Positions 7,238 through 16,750 of a stretch of 21,901 nt of DNA are shown here, piece after piece (the first letter of the stretch is position 1; every line of letters starts with the position of its first letter). The position numbers and the translations under genes are program-made. Under the pieces are notes generated by a model. It searched no databases. It had not been told where the DNA came from and saw nothing but the letters and a program-made list of their open reading frames with translations. This DNA comes from Promethearchaeota archaeon. Lineage in GTDB: Archaea > Asgardarchaeota > Lokiarchaeia > Sigynarchaeales > SOKP01. The stretch is taken from NCBI GenBank assembly GCA_030620005.1, contig JAUXAJ010000047.1:1-21901 (forward strand), in the 5' to 3' direction.

Positions 7238-7844
7238 TCACTCTAACCCTTTACCACTCAATTTCTTGTAATGATTCAACACTGCTTGTCTGGCAGCATA
7301 TACGAACGCACGCTTGACATTGATGCCGGTGATTGCTATTGTCTCATAAATGAGACAATTTTGGAGGTGGGCTGTATCGAGAACTTGGCGGATCTTGTCA
7401 ATTTCCACGATATCTTCAAGATCTCGCTTGTTTGCAAGCATGACCAACGGGACATCTGAAGGCTCAAACATCGAAGGCGGCATCAATTTATCTCCGTAAT
7501 ACTTTAATAGCTCTTTAAGAGACCAGATATTTTCATCCCATTGGTCGATTAAACTATCCCATGTGAAAATTAAAGCATCTGTCCCCTTTAAAACTGTCTG
7601 TCTTTGAAATTTATGCCTCCGCTGCCCCGCAACTGTATATACATCTTCAAAACTTAGGAGTTCTAAATTTTTTTGAAATACTACATTAGAAACTCGGGCA
7701 ACGACACGGTCAAAGAATAACGTACGACCTGTTGGATCCTGAATTTGCTGCATATCTCCAGAAGCTAAACCTTCCCTATGATATACCCACTCGAGAGCGG
7801 TAGTTTTTCCACCTAAACTTGGTCCGTAGAAGCAAATTCTCTTC
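7238..7844 (-). CDS. MglA-type small GTPase, 3' exon of an intron-split gene
   Basis: The minus-strand frame reads KRICFYGPSLGGKTTALEWV at its start, a P-loop with GPSLGGKTT as in MglA/Arf-like GTPases. It continues with DPTGRTLFFD (switch I), YTVAGQRRHKF (switch II, in the MglA TVxGQ form without the usual Asp), LKGTDALIFTWDS, ANKRD (G4) and ETIAITGINV (G5). About 201 residues are present, a full GTPase domain. The first ATG (7753) lies after the P-loop, so it cannot be the true start, and an in-frame TAA lies at 7849-7847, three codons before the AAG at 7843. The missing 5' end is explained by a group I intron just upstream. The GTPase fold is very secure; the spliced gene structure is inferred. 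Confidence 0.85.
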
Positions 7845-7911
7845 CCTTACTCGTGATGAGTTAAGGATTAAAGACTAATGTTCCGTCTCCTCTACGGGAT
7901 GGCAATTAGTC
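7845..7911 (-). ncRNA. Group I intron catalytic 3' core (P7-P3'-P8-P7'-P9)
   Basis: In order on the minus strand: GACTA(AT) at 7911-7905 pairs with ATTAGTC at 7879-7873 (P7). TTGCCATC at 7905-7898 is P3'. CCGT (7897-7894) and ACGG (7886-7883) close a 7-base loop (P8). CCTTAACTC (7866-7858) pairs with GAGTAAGG (7852-7845) with one bulged A (P9). A G follows and could be the terminal omega-G. This order and spacing match the conserved R and S segments of group I introns. Confidence 0.7.
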
Positions 7912-8084
7912 GACACCTCCTATGCAAGTTGAGAATTTGTTTACGAATTTTTTCATCTCGTTATACCTTTTTTTTTATATACTTATAATACTTAATTATA
8001 ATTATTCTATAAAACTTATGTAATATAAAAATTTGCCAAGAGAAAAAATTCTTCGAACAACTAAAGTTAAAAAATTTATATAAA

Positions 8085-8564
8085 TTACTTTGTAATAAAC
8101 CTCCTTCGCTGAGTACGCAATATATAGTAGTAATATGCCTGATTTTCATAACTCCAAATTGGTGGAGCGTATCCATGTTGAAATGCAATTTTTGTAATCA
8201 TACCTATTGCTATGTATTCTCTCTTTGAAATATCGTTTGAAAATCGAGTTATATGACTAGTCTTACCAGTTTTAGGATCTATTGGTTTCCATACCCATAA
8301 AAAGTTGTCCCATTTATTATTATTCTCGTCATGATCAATGTGATGTAATTGCCAGCCTCTAGCATCTTTCCTATACCTTTCTCCAGTGAAAGCATCGAAA
8401 GCATAAGCAATAGGATATCTTCTTCCTCCACTATCAAATTCATAAATAGTATGCTCACCCTGCTCGATATAAAAAATATTATTTGCGTTTTTCCTTAATT
8501 TTATCCAATTTAGTGGAAGTTTAGAATCCAAATCTCCATGAATTGATTTATGATTATATTGGAT
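8085..8564 (-). CDS. HNH homing endonuclease, C-terminal part of the intron ORF
   Basis: A possible TTG start at 8531 gives 148 residues, but the same frame is open back to the TGA at 8567-8565 and beyond it. The core LHHIDHDENNNKWDNFLWV is an HNH nuclease motif: paired His, then Asn after the DHDENNN turn. Before it lies a beta-hairpin GERYRKDARGW, and the C-terminus is basic (RRRFITK). HNH enzymes of this type cut intronless alleles and spread group I introns, here presumably at the GTPase-gene exon junction. It sits inside the proposed intron, downstream of a second intron-encoded segment in the same frame, so the two were probably one protein of about 570 intron-encoded residues. The TGA may make it two chains or an inactive relic. 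Confidence 0.75.
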   Translation of the reverse strand: MQYNHKSIHGDLDSKLPLNWIKLRKNANNIFYIEQGEHTIYEFDSGGRRYPIAYAFDAFTGERYRKDARGWQLHHIDHDENNNKWDNFLWVWKPIDPKTGKTSHITRFSNDISKREYIAIGMITKIAFQHGYAPPIWSYENQAYYYYILRTQRRRFITK

Positions 8565-9753
8565 TCATGATTCATATGTAGGAAAAGTATCCCTTAAATA
8601 AGCTTGCCTTTCTGCGGGATTATAGTTACCTAACAATTGAATTAAATCCTTACAGTCTTTAGTATCAATTGGACCCAGCTCTTTTTTAATTTTTTTAGCC
8701 ATACTATATAAGTACTTTTCGTAAAAAATATTATAAAGCCTAGTTTCAGAAATATGAATTTTAGACCACAATGATGTCGCAGACATACCAAAAAACTTTT
8801 CAAGTTCAGTTAAATTAGGAATAATATCTTTCCATCCATATTTTTGATGTAATGGACTCAATTTTTCAGCAATTGCTTCTATTAACTCTAGTTCAATCTT
8901 TTTTGGATTATCAGATGTTAAATAAATTATATCATTAGCGATAGCTACTATTTCAATTATTCGATTGATATATCTTAGATCTTCTTTATTCAAATTTTCC
9001 ACACAATAAAGAGCAATTTTATTAAGTGTCTGACTATTTAAACTACGATCCTTACTATATCTAAAAGTAAATGCATGTTCATCATTAAGAATTTTTTTCC
9101 CAAGATAATTTATGCTGACTAATTTACCTTTACTTTTTGATAGAACTTTCTGTAAAGCTTTAGATAAAGCCCAAATGGGTTTATTTTTTACAGTATCATA
9201 ATTTGGTAACCCTACTTTACGAGCATAAATATTCAATATTTCTAGAACTTTTGTACGACTGTTTTCAGATATATCGGGATCATTAATATTTATAAATAAA
9301 TCAATAAGTTTTTCAATAGTGAATCTATCATATGGTGTATTACGCCATAATTTCCCGGTCTTTTTGTTTACTTGAGTTCCAAATCTGTTTGAAAATATAC
9401 TTTTTCCAAATATATAAAATCTATTATTATAATTATTCAGAATTTTCACTAATTCCCTTTGCCAAGACCAACCTGAACTTGCCTCTCTAAATACAGAGTC
9501 GTGTAAATTTTTTTCTAAATTATACTGCAAAACAAGATTTAGCAATTCTTTTTTTGATGCTTTTGCTTTTTCTCTTTTTGATATAATATTATTTTCAACT
9601 AAAATATCTCTTACATATTTTTTAGGTAATGCATTAATTAATTTATTTAAGTACAACTCAGCTATGACTCTTACCATCTCTTGATGAGGATTTTTTGTAT
9701 CTATTTTACCTACTTTCATAGGATGTATCCCTCCACCTGCAATCGAGCTTGGT
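8565..9753 (-). CDS. N-terminal region of the intron-encoded protein, in frame with the upstream exon
   Basis: The reading frame runs without a stop from the ubiquitin-like exon into the intron and ends at TGA 8567-8565, about 395 intron codons. After the boundary near 9720 the composition changes to Ile/Lys/Asn-rich. A SAP-like helix pair is visible early (LPKKYVRDILVENNI, then KASKKELLNLVL). The rest is mostly helical, with no motif I recognise, ending GNYNPAERQAYLRDTFPTY. Eleven codons after the TGA the same frame enters the HNH part. Being continuous with the 5' exon is common for intron proteins expressed from unspliced RNA. A role in DNA target recognition is an inference from position only. 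A start at TTG 9872 would lie in the exon. Confidence 0.45.
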
Positions 9754-9958
9754 ATGAGGAGAAATTCTTCGAGAAGGTCGCGATTCCCCGACAAGTCGAT
9801 GTAATCGGCGAGTTTCTTTTTTTCGTCGCAAGTGATTCCATCGTAGGAAAGGTGGAAATCGCTCGGATCCAAACCAAATTCTCTTCCGAAGGCAATTTTA
9901 AGACCGGCGATTGTGAGTATTCATACACTTGACCTTGTTTTTTACAACGGGGTTTCAT
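9754..9958 (-). CDS. Ubiquitin-like domain, 5' exon of the GTPase gene (apparent -1 shift)
   Basis: From the TGA at 9923-9921 the frame reads TIAGLKIAFGREFGLDPSDF, then HLSYDGITCDEKKKLADYID and DLLEEFLL. Set against ubiquitin residues 22-71 this keeps TI, K27, G35, P38, L43, an aromatic at 45, G47, L56, D58 and Y59, in the same order and with about the same spacing. The best upstream start is ATG 9958, 14 bases after the gyrA stop. It reads MKPRCKKQGQVYEYSQSPVL K, which could form a short beta-hairpin, but lies one frame away. One extra A, or a -1 slip, at TTA AAA (AAAA 9899-9896) joins the frames. The exon is richer in GC than the intron. Fold call from motif spacing; moderate confidence. 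Confidence 0.55.
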
Positions 9959-9974
9959 TTATAAAATCAATCAA

Positions 9975-12416
9975 TTAATTCTCTTCGATTTCTTTTGCGC
10001 ATTTTCCGATGGCGCTAACTATATCGTTCTCGTAAAGTTTTATGACCCTCACGCCCTTAGCCTTCCGGTGCGTGATCTTAATCGCGTTTACAGGTAGCCT
10101 TATCATCTGCCCCTGCTCCGTTCCGATAATTAGGTCCTTGTCTTTAGCAATCCTTATTGCCATTACTTTATCGTTTTTATCTTTTTGTAATGAGATGTTT
10201 ATGACTCCTTTCGCACCCCTGCTCGTTTTTCTATATTCTTTAATGTAAGCTCTTTGCCCATACCCTTTTTCCGTGAGAGTCATTACTATTTCATCGTCAA
10301 TAACGAGAAGAGTATCGATTACTTCGTCGCCTTTCCGTAAATTCACTCCTTTTACGCCCATGGTATTCCTCCCCAGTTCTCTTAATTCTGATTCGTCGAA
10401 TCGAATGGCATAACCTAGTTTGGTCGCGATAAAAATATCTTGAAGTTCGTTAGTAAGCTTTTTAACGCTAACTAATTTATCGTCTGGTCTTATTTTTTGA
10501 GCCCTAACACCCGGTTTTTGAATTTTAGAAAAAAGACTTAACCTTGATTTTCTTACGATACCATTTTTAGTGCCAAAAATGAGCATCTCATTAGTGTTAA
10601 AGTCGTGTATCGGGATCATTTCCGAAATATCCTCGTCTTTTTGAAGAGGAATTAGATTTACGATAGGTTTTCCTTTCGCGGTTCGGTGTTGCAGTGGAAT
10701 TTCGTAGCATTTCATTGAATAGACTCTTCCTTTAGAGGTAAAAAATAAGATGGTATCGTGAGTAGAACACACGAATAGATCTTGAATTAAGTCTTCTTCG
10801 CCTACGGTTATTCCTTTCTTTCCACGACCTCCCCGTTTTTGGCTATGATATTCATTCAAGGACATTCTTTTGATGTAATGATTTTTAGTTAATATAACAA
10901 TAGTAGGTTCTTTTTTGACCAGATCCTTTTTGTCAAAATTTTGCATTAGTTCACGCTCTACTATTTCTGTTTTTCTTTCATCGCCATATTTTTTACTCAT
11001 ATCCGTCAATTCTTCTTTTATAATATTTAAACGCAATTCTTTACTCTCCAAGATCTCATTAAGTTTCTTAATTTTTTCTTCTAATGTCTTTTTTTCATCA
11101 ATCAATTTTTGCCGTTCTAAATTAGTTAATCGAGATAGTGGCATGTCTAAAATTGCTTTTACTTGTATATCGCTCAATGGATATTGTTTTTTTAAGTTCA
11201 CTTTTGCTTCTTTAGAGTCTTTAGAGCCCCTTATTATTTTAATGATGTTCTCAATATTGTCTAAAGCAATTAATAACCCTTCAACTTTATGTAATCTGGC
11301 TTGAGCTTTATTAAATTCAAACTTTGTCCTCCTTTGGATAATTTTAAGACGATGCTCAATGTATTCTTGAATTAATTCCTTTAAAGTGAGTATTTTTGGT
11401 TGTCTACCATTATTTACTAAAACTAAGTTGATCACGTTAAAGTTAGTAAAAAGCCTGGTGCGCTTGAATAGTATATTCTCTACTATTTTGGGTTGCGCAT
11501 TTCTCTTTAAGTCCAACACTATACGCATTCCATGCCTATCAGACTCGTCCCTTAAATCTCTAACGTCTTTTAACACTCCGTCTTTTATGAGTTTGGCAAT
11601 TGATTCAATTAGTGTCTTTTTATTTACTAAATAAGGTATTTCTTTAATTATTAAACGGTTTTTTTTATCTTTACTCTCGAGTTCAATTCTTCCACTTATG
11701 GAAACTTTTCCATAACCAGTGGAATACGCGCTGTATACGCCGTACATGTCTGTAATTATTCCGCCGGTAGGGAAATCAGGTCCTTTTATGATCTCCATTA
11801 ATTCTTCGAGGCTAATCTCAGGATTTTCAATAGTAGAAATTATACCCTGACATACTTCCATGAGATTATGCGGGGGCATTGCTGTAGCCATCCCAACAGC
11901 GATTCCTTTTGTTCCATTAATTAAAATATTTGGAATCTTGGCAGGCAAGTAAATTGGCTCGGTTGTACTATCGTCAAAATTAGGTTGAAAATCTACTGTT
12001 TCTTTGTCAATATCTTCGATCAATTCGTTTGATATTTGAGACAATCGAGCTTCAGTGTATCGATATGCTGCTGGGGGATCACCATCAATTGAACCGAAAT
12101 TTCCCTGTGGATCTATTAACATGTATCTAAGAGAAAAGTATTGACCCATTCTAACTAGTGCGTTATATACAGCAGTGTCACCGTGAGGATGGTAATTGCC
12201 TAAAACATTTCCAACAATTCTAGCACATTTAGTATGAGGTCGATTAATTAAATAATTGTTTTCAGCCATTGAATAAATAATCCTCCGATGCACGTGTTTT
12301 AAACCATCTCTCACGTCTGGAATTGCTCTTCCGATTACAACAGACATTGCGTAATCGATGTAGTTACTTTTCATTTCGTCCTTTAGTGAAATTTCCTTTA
12401 TTCTTTCAGTTATCAA
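9975..12416 (-). CDS. gyrA: DNA gyrase subunit A
   Basis: This 813-residue protein is a complete type IIA topoisomerase A subunit. Catalytic Tyr120 lies in AAYRYTEARL, with the winged-helix region HPHGDTAVYNALVRMGQ (76-92) just before it. A coiled-coil tower follows (about 350-490), then a beta-pinwheel C-terminal domain beginning with a GyrA box QKRGGRG (526-532), which marks it as a negatively supercoiling gyrase rather than topoisomerase IV. It cuts and rejoins DNA with GyrB. The start is TTG 12416, with AAGGATGGGG upstream; the next ATG (residue 15) would remove conserved sequence. It lies 54 bases after gyrB, so they are co-transcribed. The 3' third has clearly higher GC than the 5' two-thirds. 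Archaeal gyrases were acquired from bacteria. Confidence 0.95.
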   Translation of the reverse strand: MITERIKEISLKDEMKSNYIDYAMSVVIGRAIPDVRDGLKHVHRRIIYSMAENNYLINRPHTKCARIVGNVLGNYHPHGDTAVYNALVRMGQYFSLRYMLIDPQGNFGSIDGDPPAAYRYTEARLSQISNELIEDIDKETVDFQPNFDDSTTEPIYLPAKIPNILINGTKGIAVGMATAMPPHNLMEVCQGIISTIENPEISLEELMEIIKGPDFPTGGIITDMYGVYSAYSTGYGKVSISGRIELESKDKKNRLIIKEIPYLVNKKTLIESIAKLIKDGVLKDVRDLRDESDRHGMRIVLDLKRNAQPKIVENILFKRTRLFTNFNVINLVLVNNGRQPKILTLKELIQEYIEHRLKIIQRRTKFEFNKAQARLHKVEGLLIALDNIENIIKIIRGSKDSKEAKVNLKKQYPLSDIQVKAILDMPLSRLTNLERQKLIDEKKTLEEKIKKLNEILESKELRLNIIKEELTDMSKKYGDERKTEIVERELMQNFDKKDLVKKEPTIVILTKNHYIKRMSLNEYHSQKRGGRGKKGITVGEEDLIQDLFVCSTHDTILFFTSKGRVYSMKCYEIPLQHRTAKGKPIVNLIPLQKDEDISEMIPIHDFNTNEMLIFGTKNGIVRKSRLSLFSKIQKPGVRAQKIRPDDKLVSVKKLTNELQDIFIATKLGYAIRFDESELRELGRNTMGVKGVNLRKGDEVIDTLLVIDDEIVMTLTEKGYGQRAYIKEYRKTSRGAKGVINISLQKDKNDKVMAIRIAKDKDLIIGTEQGQMIRLPVNAIKITHRKAKGVRVIKLYENDIVSAIGKCAKEIEEN

Positions 12417-12470
12417 ATTAACCCCATCCTTTTAGTTTAAAATAAAAATAATATAATTATTTAAATGAAT

Positions 12471-14453
<1,983 letters not shown>

Positions 14454-14518
14454 TTAAAATAAAACGTTTTTGTAAAAGTAAAATTATTCAAAATTTCATG
14501 AAATTTTAACGATTTACA

Positions 14519-14530
14519 ATTAATATATAG
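14519..14530 (-). promoter_or_regulatory. TATA box for the gyrBA operon
   Basis: On the minus strand CTATATATTAATTG lies about 75 bases before the gyrB ATG, in an otherwise gene-free gap. It would give a leader of about 45-50 bases. Confidence 0.4.
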
Positions 14531-14713
14531 TATTCCTTCTATTTTAATGTTAGTGCTTTTTTTCGTCAATCAAAAGGATGAGAAAATAAAATATTTAATC
14601 GACGAAACGAAGTTCATCGTTTTCCCGCGCTAATTCATGGATTATAGCTTAATTCTTGATTGATTTTCGCTATACATAGATTCTATAAGAGATGTAAGAA
14701 CAGCAAAATCCAC

Positions 14714-15583
14714 TTAGATAGGTTTATTTCTTCTGATTTCCTCAGCCATTCTCGCGATTTCAAGCAATTGATTATTGACATCGTGCGTTCGAACAATATG
14801 AGCTCCATTATAAATAGCTATTGCGGTAGCTGAAAGAGTGCCGTTGTATCTTTTTTCTGGTGCATCGTAATACTTATCTAATGTTGATGCTATGAAGGAT
14901 TTCCTTGATATTGCCACTAGTATTGGTTTTTGTAGCACTTTAAGTTTACCTAAATTACTAATTATTTTAAGATCAAACTCGTGTGTTTTTTTTTCAATCC
15001 AACGACCAATGCCAGGATCTATAATGATGTTATTCAGATTATAACCTTTTGATTTAAGTCTTTTTAGAGTTAATTCAAATTCTTCAATGATTTCATCAAT
15101 AGTACATAGATCACCGGGTATATATTTGGAAGCCATTAAGATCACTGGAAGATCTTTTTCGATTATGAATTCTGCTAAAGAGGGATCAGTTTTTAAACAG
15201 CTCACATCGTTAATCATTATTTTTTTTTTAAATTTTAGAGCAATATCGTGAGCACTCTGAGCAACTTCTCGATATTGAGTATCTACTGATATTATTATAT
15301 TTTTGGGAATTCTTTTACAAATTAATTTCATTGAGGGAATAAGTCGATTAAGTTCTTCCTCAATAGTTATCTTTTCAGACCATGGTGCGGTAGAACGCCC
15401 GCCAAGATCGAGAATTTTTGCCCCATTAGCAATCATTTTCGTCGCAGCTTTCTGTAATTTGTCTAAATCGTCGTAAATTGAAGATTTATAAAAAGATTCA
15501 GGACTTAAATTTAGCACACCCATGATGATTGTAGGAAACGAGTCCCCAATTTCAAGAAAATCATGCATTTTCGAATAAATCAT
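14714..15583 (-). CDS. Dihydropteroate synthase-family protein (FolP-like)
   Basis: The 289-residue protein is a pterin-binding TIM barrel. Visible motifs are GVLNLSPESFY (family GILNxTPDSF), the second-strand motif DLGGRSTAPW (family DxGxxSTRP), ISVDTQY, MINDVS, IIIDPGIGRW (family DPGIGFGK), AISRKSFI (family SRKxFxG) and the final GAHIVRTHDV. Bacterial DHPS condenses a pterin pyrophosphate with p-aminobenzoate. In this archaeon the product could be a folate or a methanopterin-like C1 carrier. The APW replacement and the weak RKSFIAS motif fit archaeal homologues of uncertain substrate. ATG 15583 has no RBS, but a TATATTTA about 24 bases upstream suggests a leaderless transcript. It is divergent from cofE, another cofactor gene. 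Confidence 0.75.
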   Translation of the reverse strand: MIYSKMHDFLEIGDSFPTIIMGVLNLSPESFYKSSIYDDLDKLQKAATKMIANGAKILDLGGRSTAPWSEKITIEEELNRLIPSMKLICKRIPKNIIISVDTQYREVAQSAHDIALKFKKKIMINDVSCLKTDPSLAEFIIEKDLPVILMASKYIPGDLCTIDEIIEEFELTLKRLKSKGYNLNNIIIDPGIGRWIEKKTHEFDLKIISNLGKLKVLQKPILVAISRKSFIASTLDKYYDAPEKRYNGTLSATAIAIYNGAHIVRTHDVNNQLLEIARMAEEIRRNKPI

Positions 15584-15827
15584 GATATCTAGAAAAAAAA
15601 TAAATATATCTAATAAGTTTAATTGGTAATTATTTATACAAATGTTTAGTATAATTAGAATTTCAATTTTTCATTTCTTAATAATTCAATAAATTGAATA
15701 CATTTTACATTTAATAATTTACAAGCTGCGGGTATTGAATTTTTTTTTTTTATTTGGGTTTTCATAGATAACGATAGTAGTATAGACAAAAATAGATTTA
15801 TAATAAGTTTAATTCTTTTTATTTAAT
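15584..15827. promoter_or_regulatory. Divergent promoter region of folP-like and cofE
   Basis: There is no gene here. For cofE, TTTATAATAA (15797-15806) is centred about 27 bases before ATG 15828. For the folP-like gene the minus strand has AGATATATTTA, about 24 bases before its ATG. Both spacings place the transcription start at or near the start codon. TAATAAGTTTAATT occurs twice (15611 and 15801), once at each promoter, which may be chance in such AT-rich sequence. Confidence 0.45.
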
Positions 15828-16607
15828 ATGCAATTATTTTCTGTAAAATTACCTATTATTAAAAAGAACGACCCTCTTTTAGAGATAATTCTAAATACGC
15901 TTAAAAAGGAAAGAAAAGCGCTAAAAGATGGAGATATAATAGTAATTTCTGAAAAGGTCGTTGCGATTTCTCAAGGCAGGGTTGTTAGCCTATCTGAAAT
16001 AAAATTAGTCTCCGAAAAAGCCAAGAATTTGGCAATTAAGTACGAAATGGATGAACGATATGTCAAATTAATATTACAAGAATCAACAATGATTCTAGGA
16101 GGAATGAAGCACGTTTTATTGACAATGGTTAACGATTTTTTAATTGCGAATGCTGGAATTGATCAATCTAACGCTGGACCTAATAACGTCGTGCTTTTAC
16201 CCAAAGATGTGAAAAATGTAGTTTGGGATTATTGGAAAGCGCTTAAAAAAGAATTTAAACTTAAAGAATTGGGCGTCATATTAGCAGATTCTAGAGTACA
16301 ACCCCTGAGGAAAGGAACAATCGGGATAGCTATAGCAACTGCCGGATTTGAACCAATCGAGGATTTTAGAGGAAAACCCGATTTATATAATAGACCTTTA
16401 GAAATAACGATGAGAGCCATAGCTGACGATCTTGTAAGTGCTGCGCAGTTTTTACTAGGCGAAGCTGACGAACAAACGCCAGTTGTTGTTATTAGAGGAG
16501 CAAGCATTGATTTTACAGAAAATCCTACAATGACGATGGAAATGCCCGCAGAAGAGTGCTTGTACATGAATATATTTAAGAAATTTGTCGACAAGGGGAA
16601 ATTATAA
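15828..16607 (+). CDS. cofE: Coenzyme F420-0:L-glutamate ligase
   Basis: The 259-residue protein matches CofE along its whole length. It has DGDIIVISEKVVAISQGRVV near the N-terminus, NAGIDQSN in the middle, and the long conserved block ILADSRVQPLRKGTIGIAIA, then GFEPIEDFRGKPDLYNRPLE, AIADDLVSAAQFLLGEADEQ and TPVVVIRG. It adds glutamates to F420-0 with GTP and metal, making the deazaflavin hydride carrier used by archaea and actinobacteria. The start ATG has no Shine-Dalgarno sequence and probably begins a leaderless RNA. No other F420 gene lies in the window. The gene is complete and normal in length. Confidence 0.92.
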   Translation: MQLFSVKLPIIKKNDPLLEIILNTLKKERKALKDGDIIVISEKVVAISQGRVVSLSEIKLVSEKAKNLAIKYEMDERYVKLILQESTMILGGMKHVLLTMVNDFLIANAGIDQSNAGPNNVVLLPKDVKNVVWDYWKALKKEFKLKELGVILADSRVQPLRKGTIGIAIATAGFEPIEDFRGKPDLYNRPLEITMRAIADDLVSAAQFLLGEADEQTPVVVIRGASIDFTENPTMTMEMPAEECLYMNIFKKFVDKGKL

Positions 16608-16750
16608 AAATAATCAAGTAAAAATGCGTAATTAAAGGGCTACTTCATTACCTAATTTCATGAAAAAGATAAAGTCTTAATATAAAAAAAGAATAATTAA
16701 GATTAACAAAAATAAATTATTATTACAAAAACATTAAATTGGAAATTAAC

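Larger units (their letters stand above)
7845..9753 (-). mobile_element. Group I self-splicing intron carrying an HNH endonuclease frame
   Basis: The approximate span is 1.9 kb on the minus strand. The 3' end shows P7 (GACTA/TAGTC), P3', P8 and P9 (see the core entry). At the 5' end a P1 can be drawn between TCTCCTCAT (exon, ending 9754) and GTGGAGGGA, with 8 of 9 pairs and a terminal U.G. A small CCTA/TAGG hairpin (P2) and GATGGTAA (9678-9671) follow; the latter pairs 8 of 8 (one U.G) with P3' TTGCCATC (7905-7898). An alternative P1 ends at 9741 (CTCGATT/GGTGGAG), with intron end 7844. Both options join the exons in frame. P4-P6 is not resolved. The interior is much more AT-rich than both exons and encodes a homing-type HNH protein. 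Confidence 0.7.

Noticed and set aside
8040..8090. Group II intron domain V or a tRNA/BHB-type splice site as the cause of the split gene
   Set aside because: No 34-base domain V hairpin and no bulge-helix-bulge motif were seen at the exon ends, whereas the P7/P3/P8/P9 pairings fit group I.
9741..9753. GGG after strand 5 (SSIAGGG) as a processed ubiquitin-type C-terminus
   Set aside because: Under both splice models this stretch lies wholly or mostly in the intron. It would only matter if the RNA were translated unspliced.
9716..9958. 80-codon frame MKPRCKKQGQ... read to its own stop
   Set aside because: Only its first 20 residues fit the ubiquitin-like domain. After the AAAA run it is a shadow of the true frame.
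11041..11300. Long antisense ORFs within gyrA and gyrB
   Set aside because: They are Ser/Phe/Leu-rich shadows opposite conserved coding sequence, with no RBS.
14640..14713. In-frame continuation of the folP-like frame after its stop (VDFAVLTSLIESMYSENQ)
   Set aside because: TAA-GTG again, but the DHPS fold is already complete and the extra frame has only 23 codons. Probably chance.
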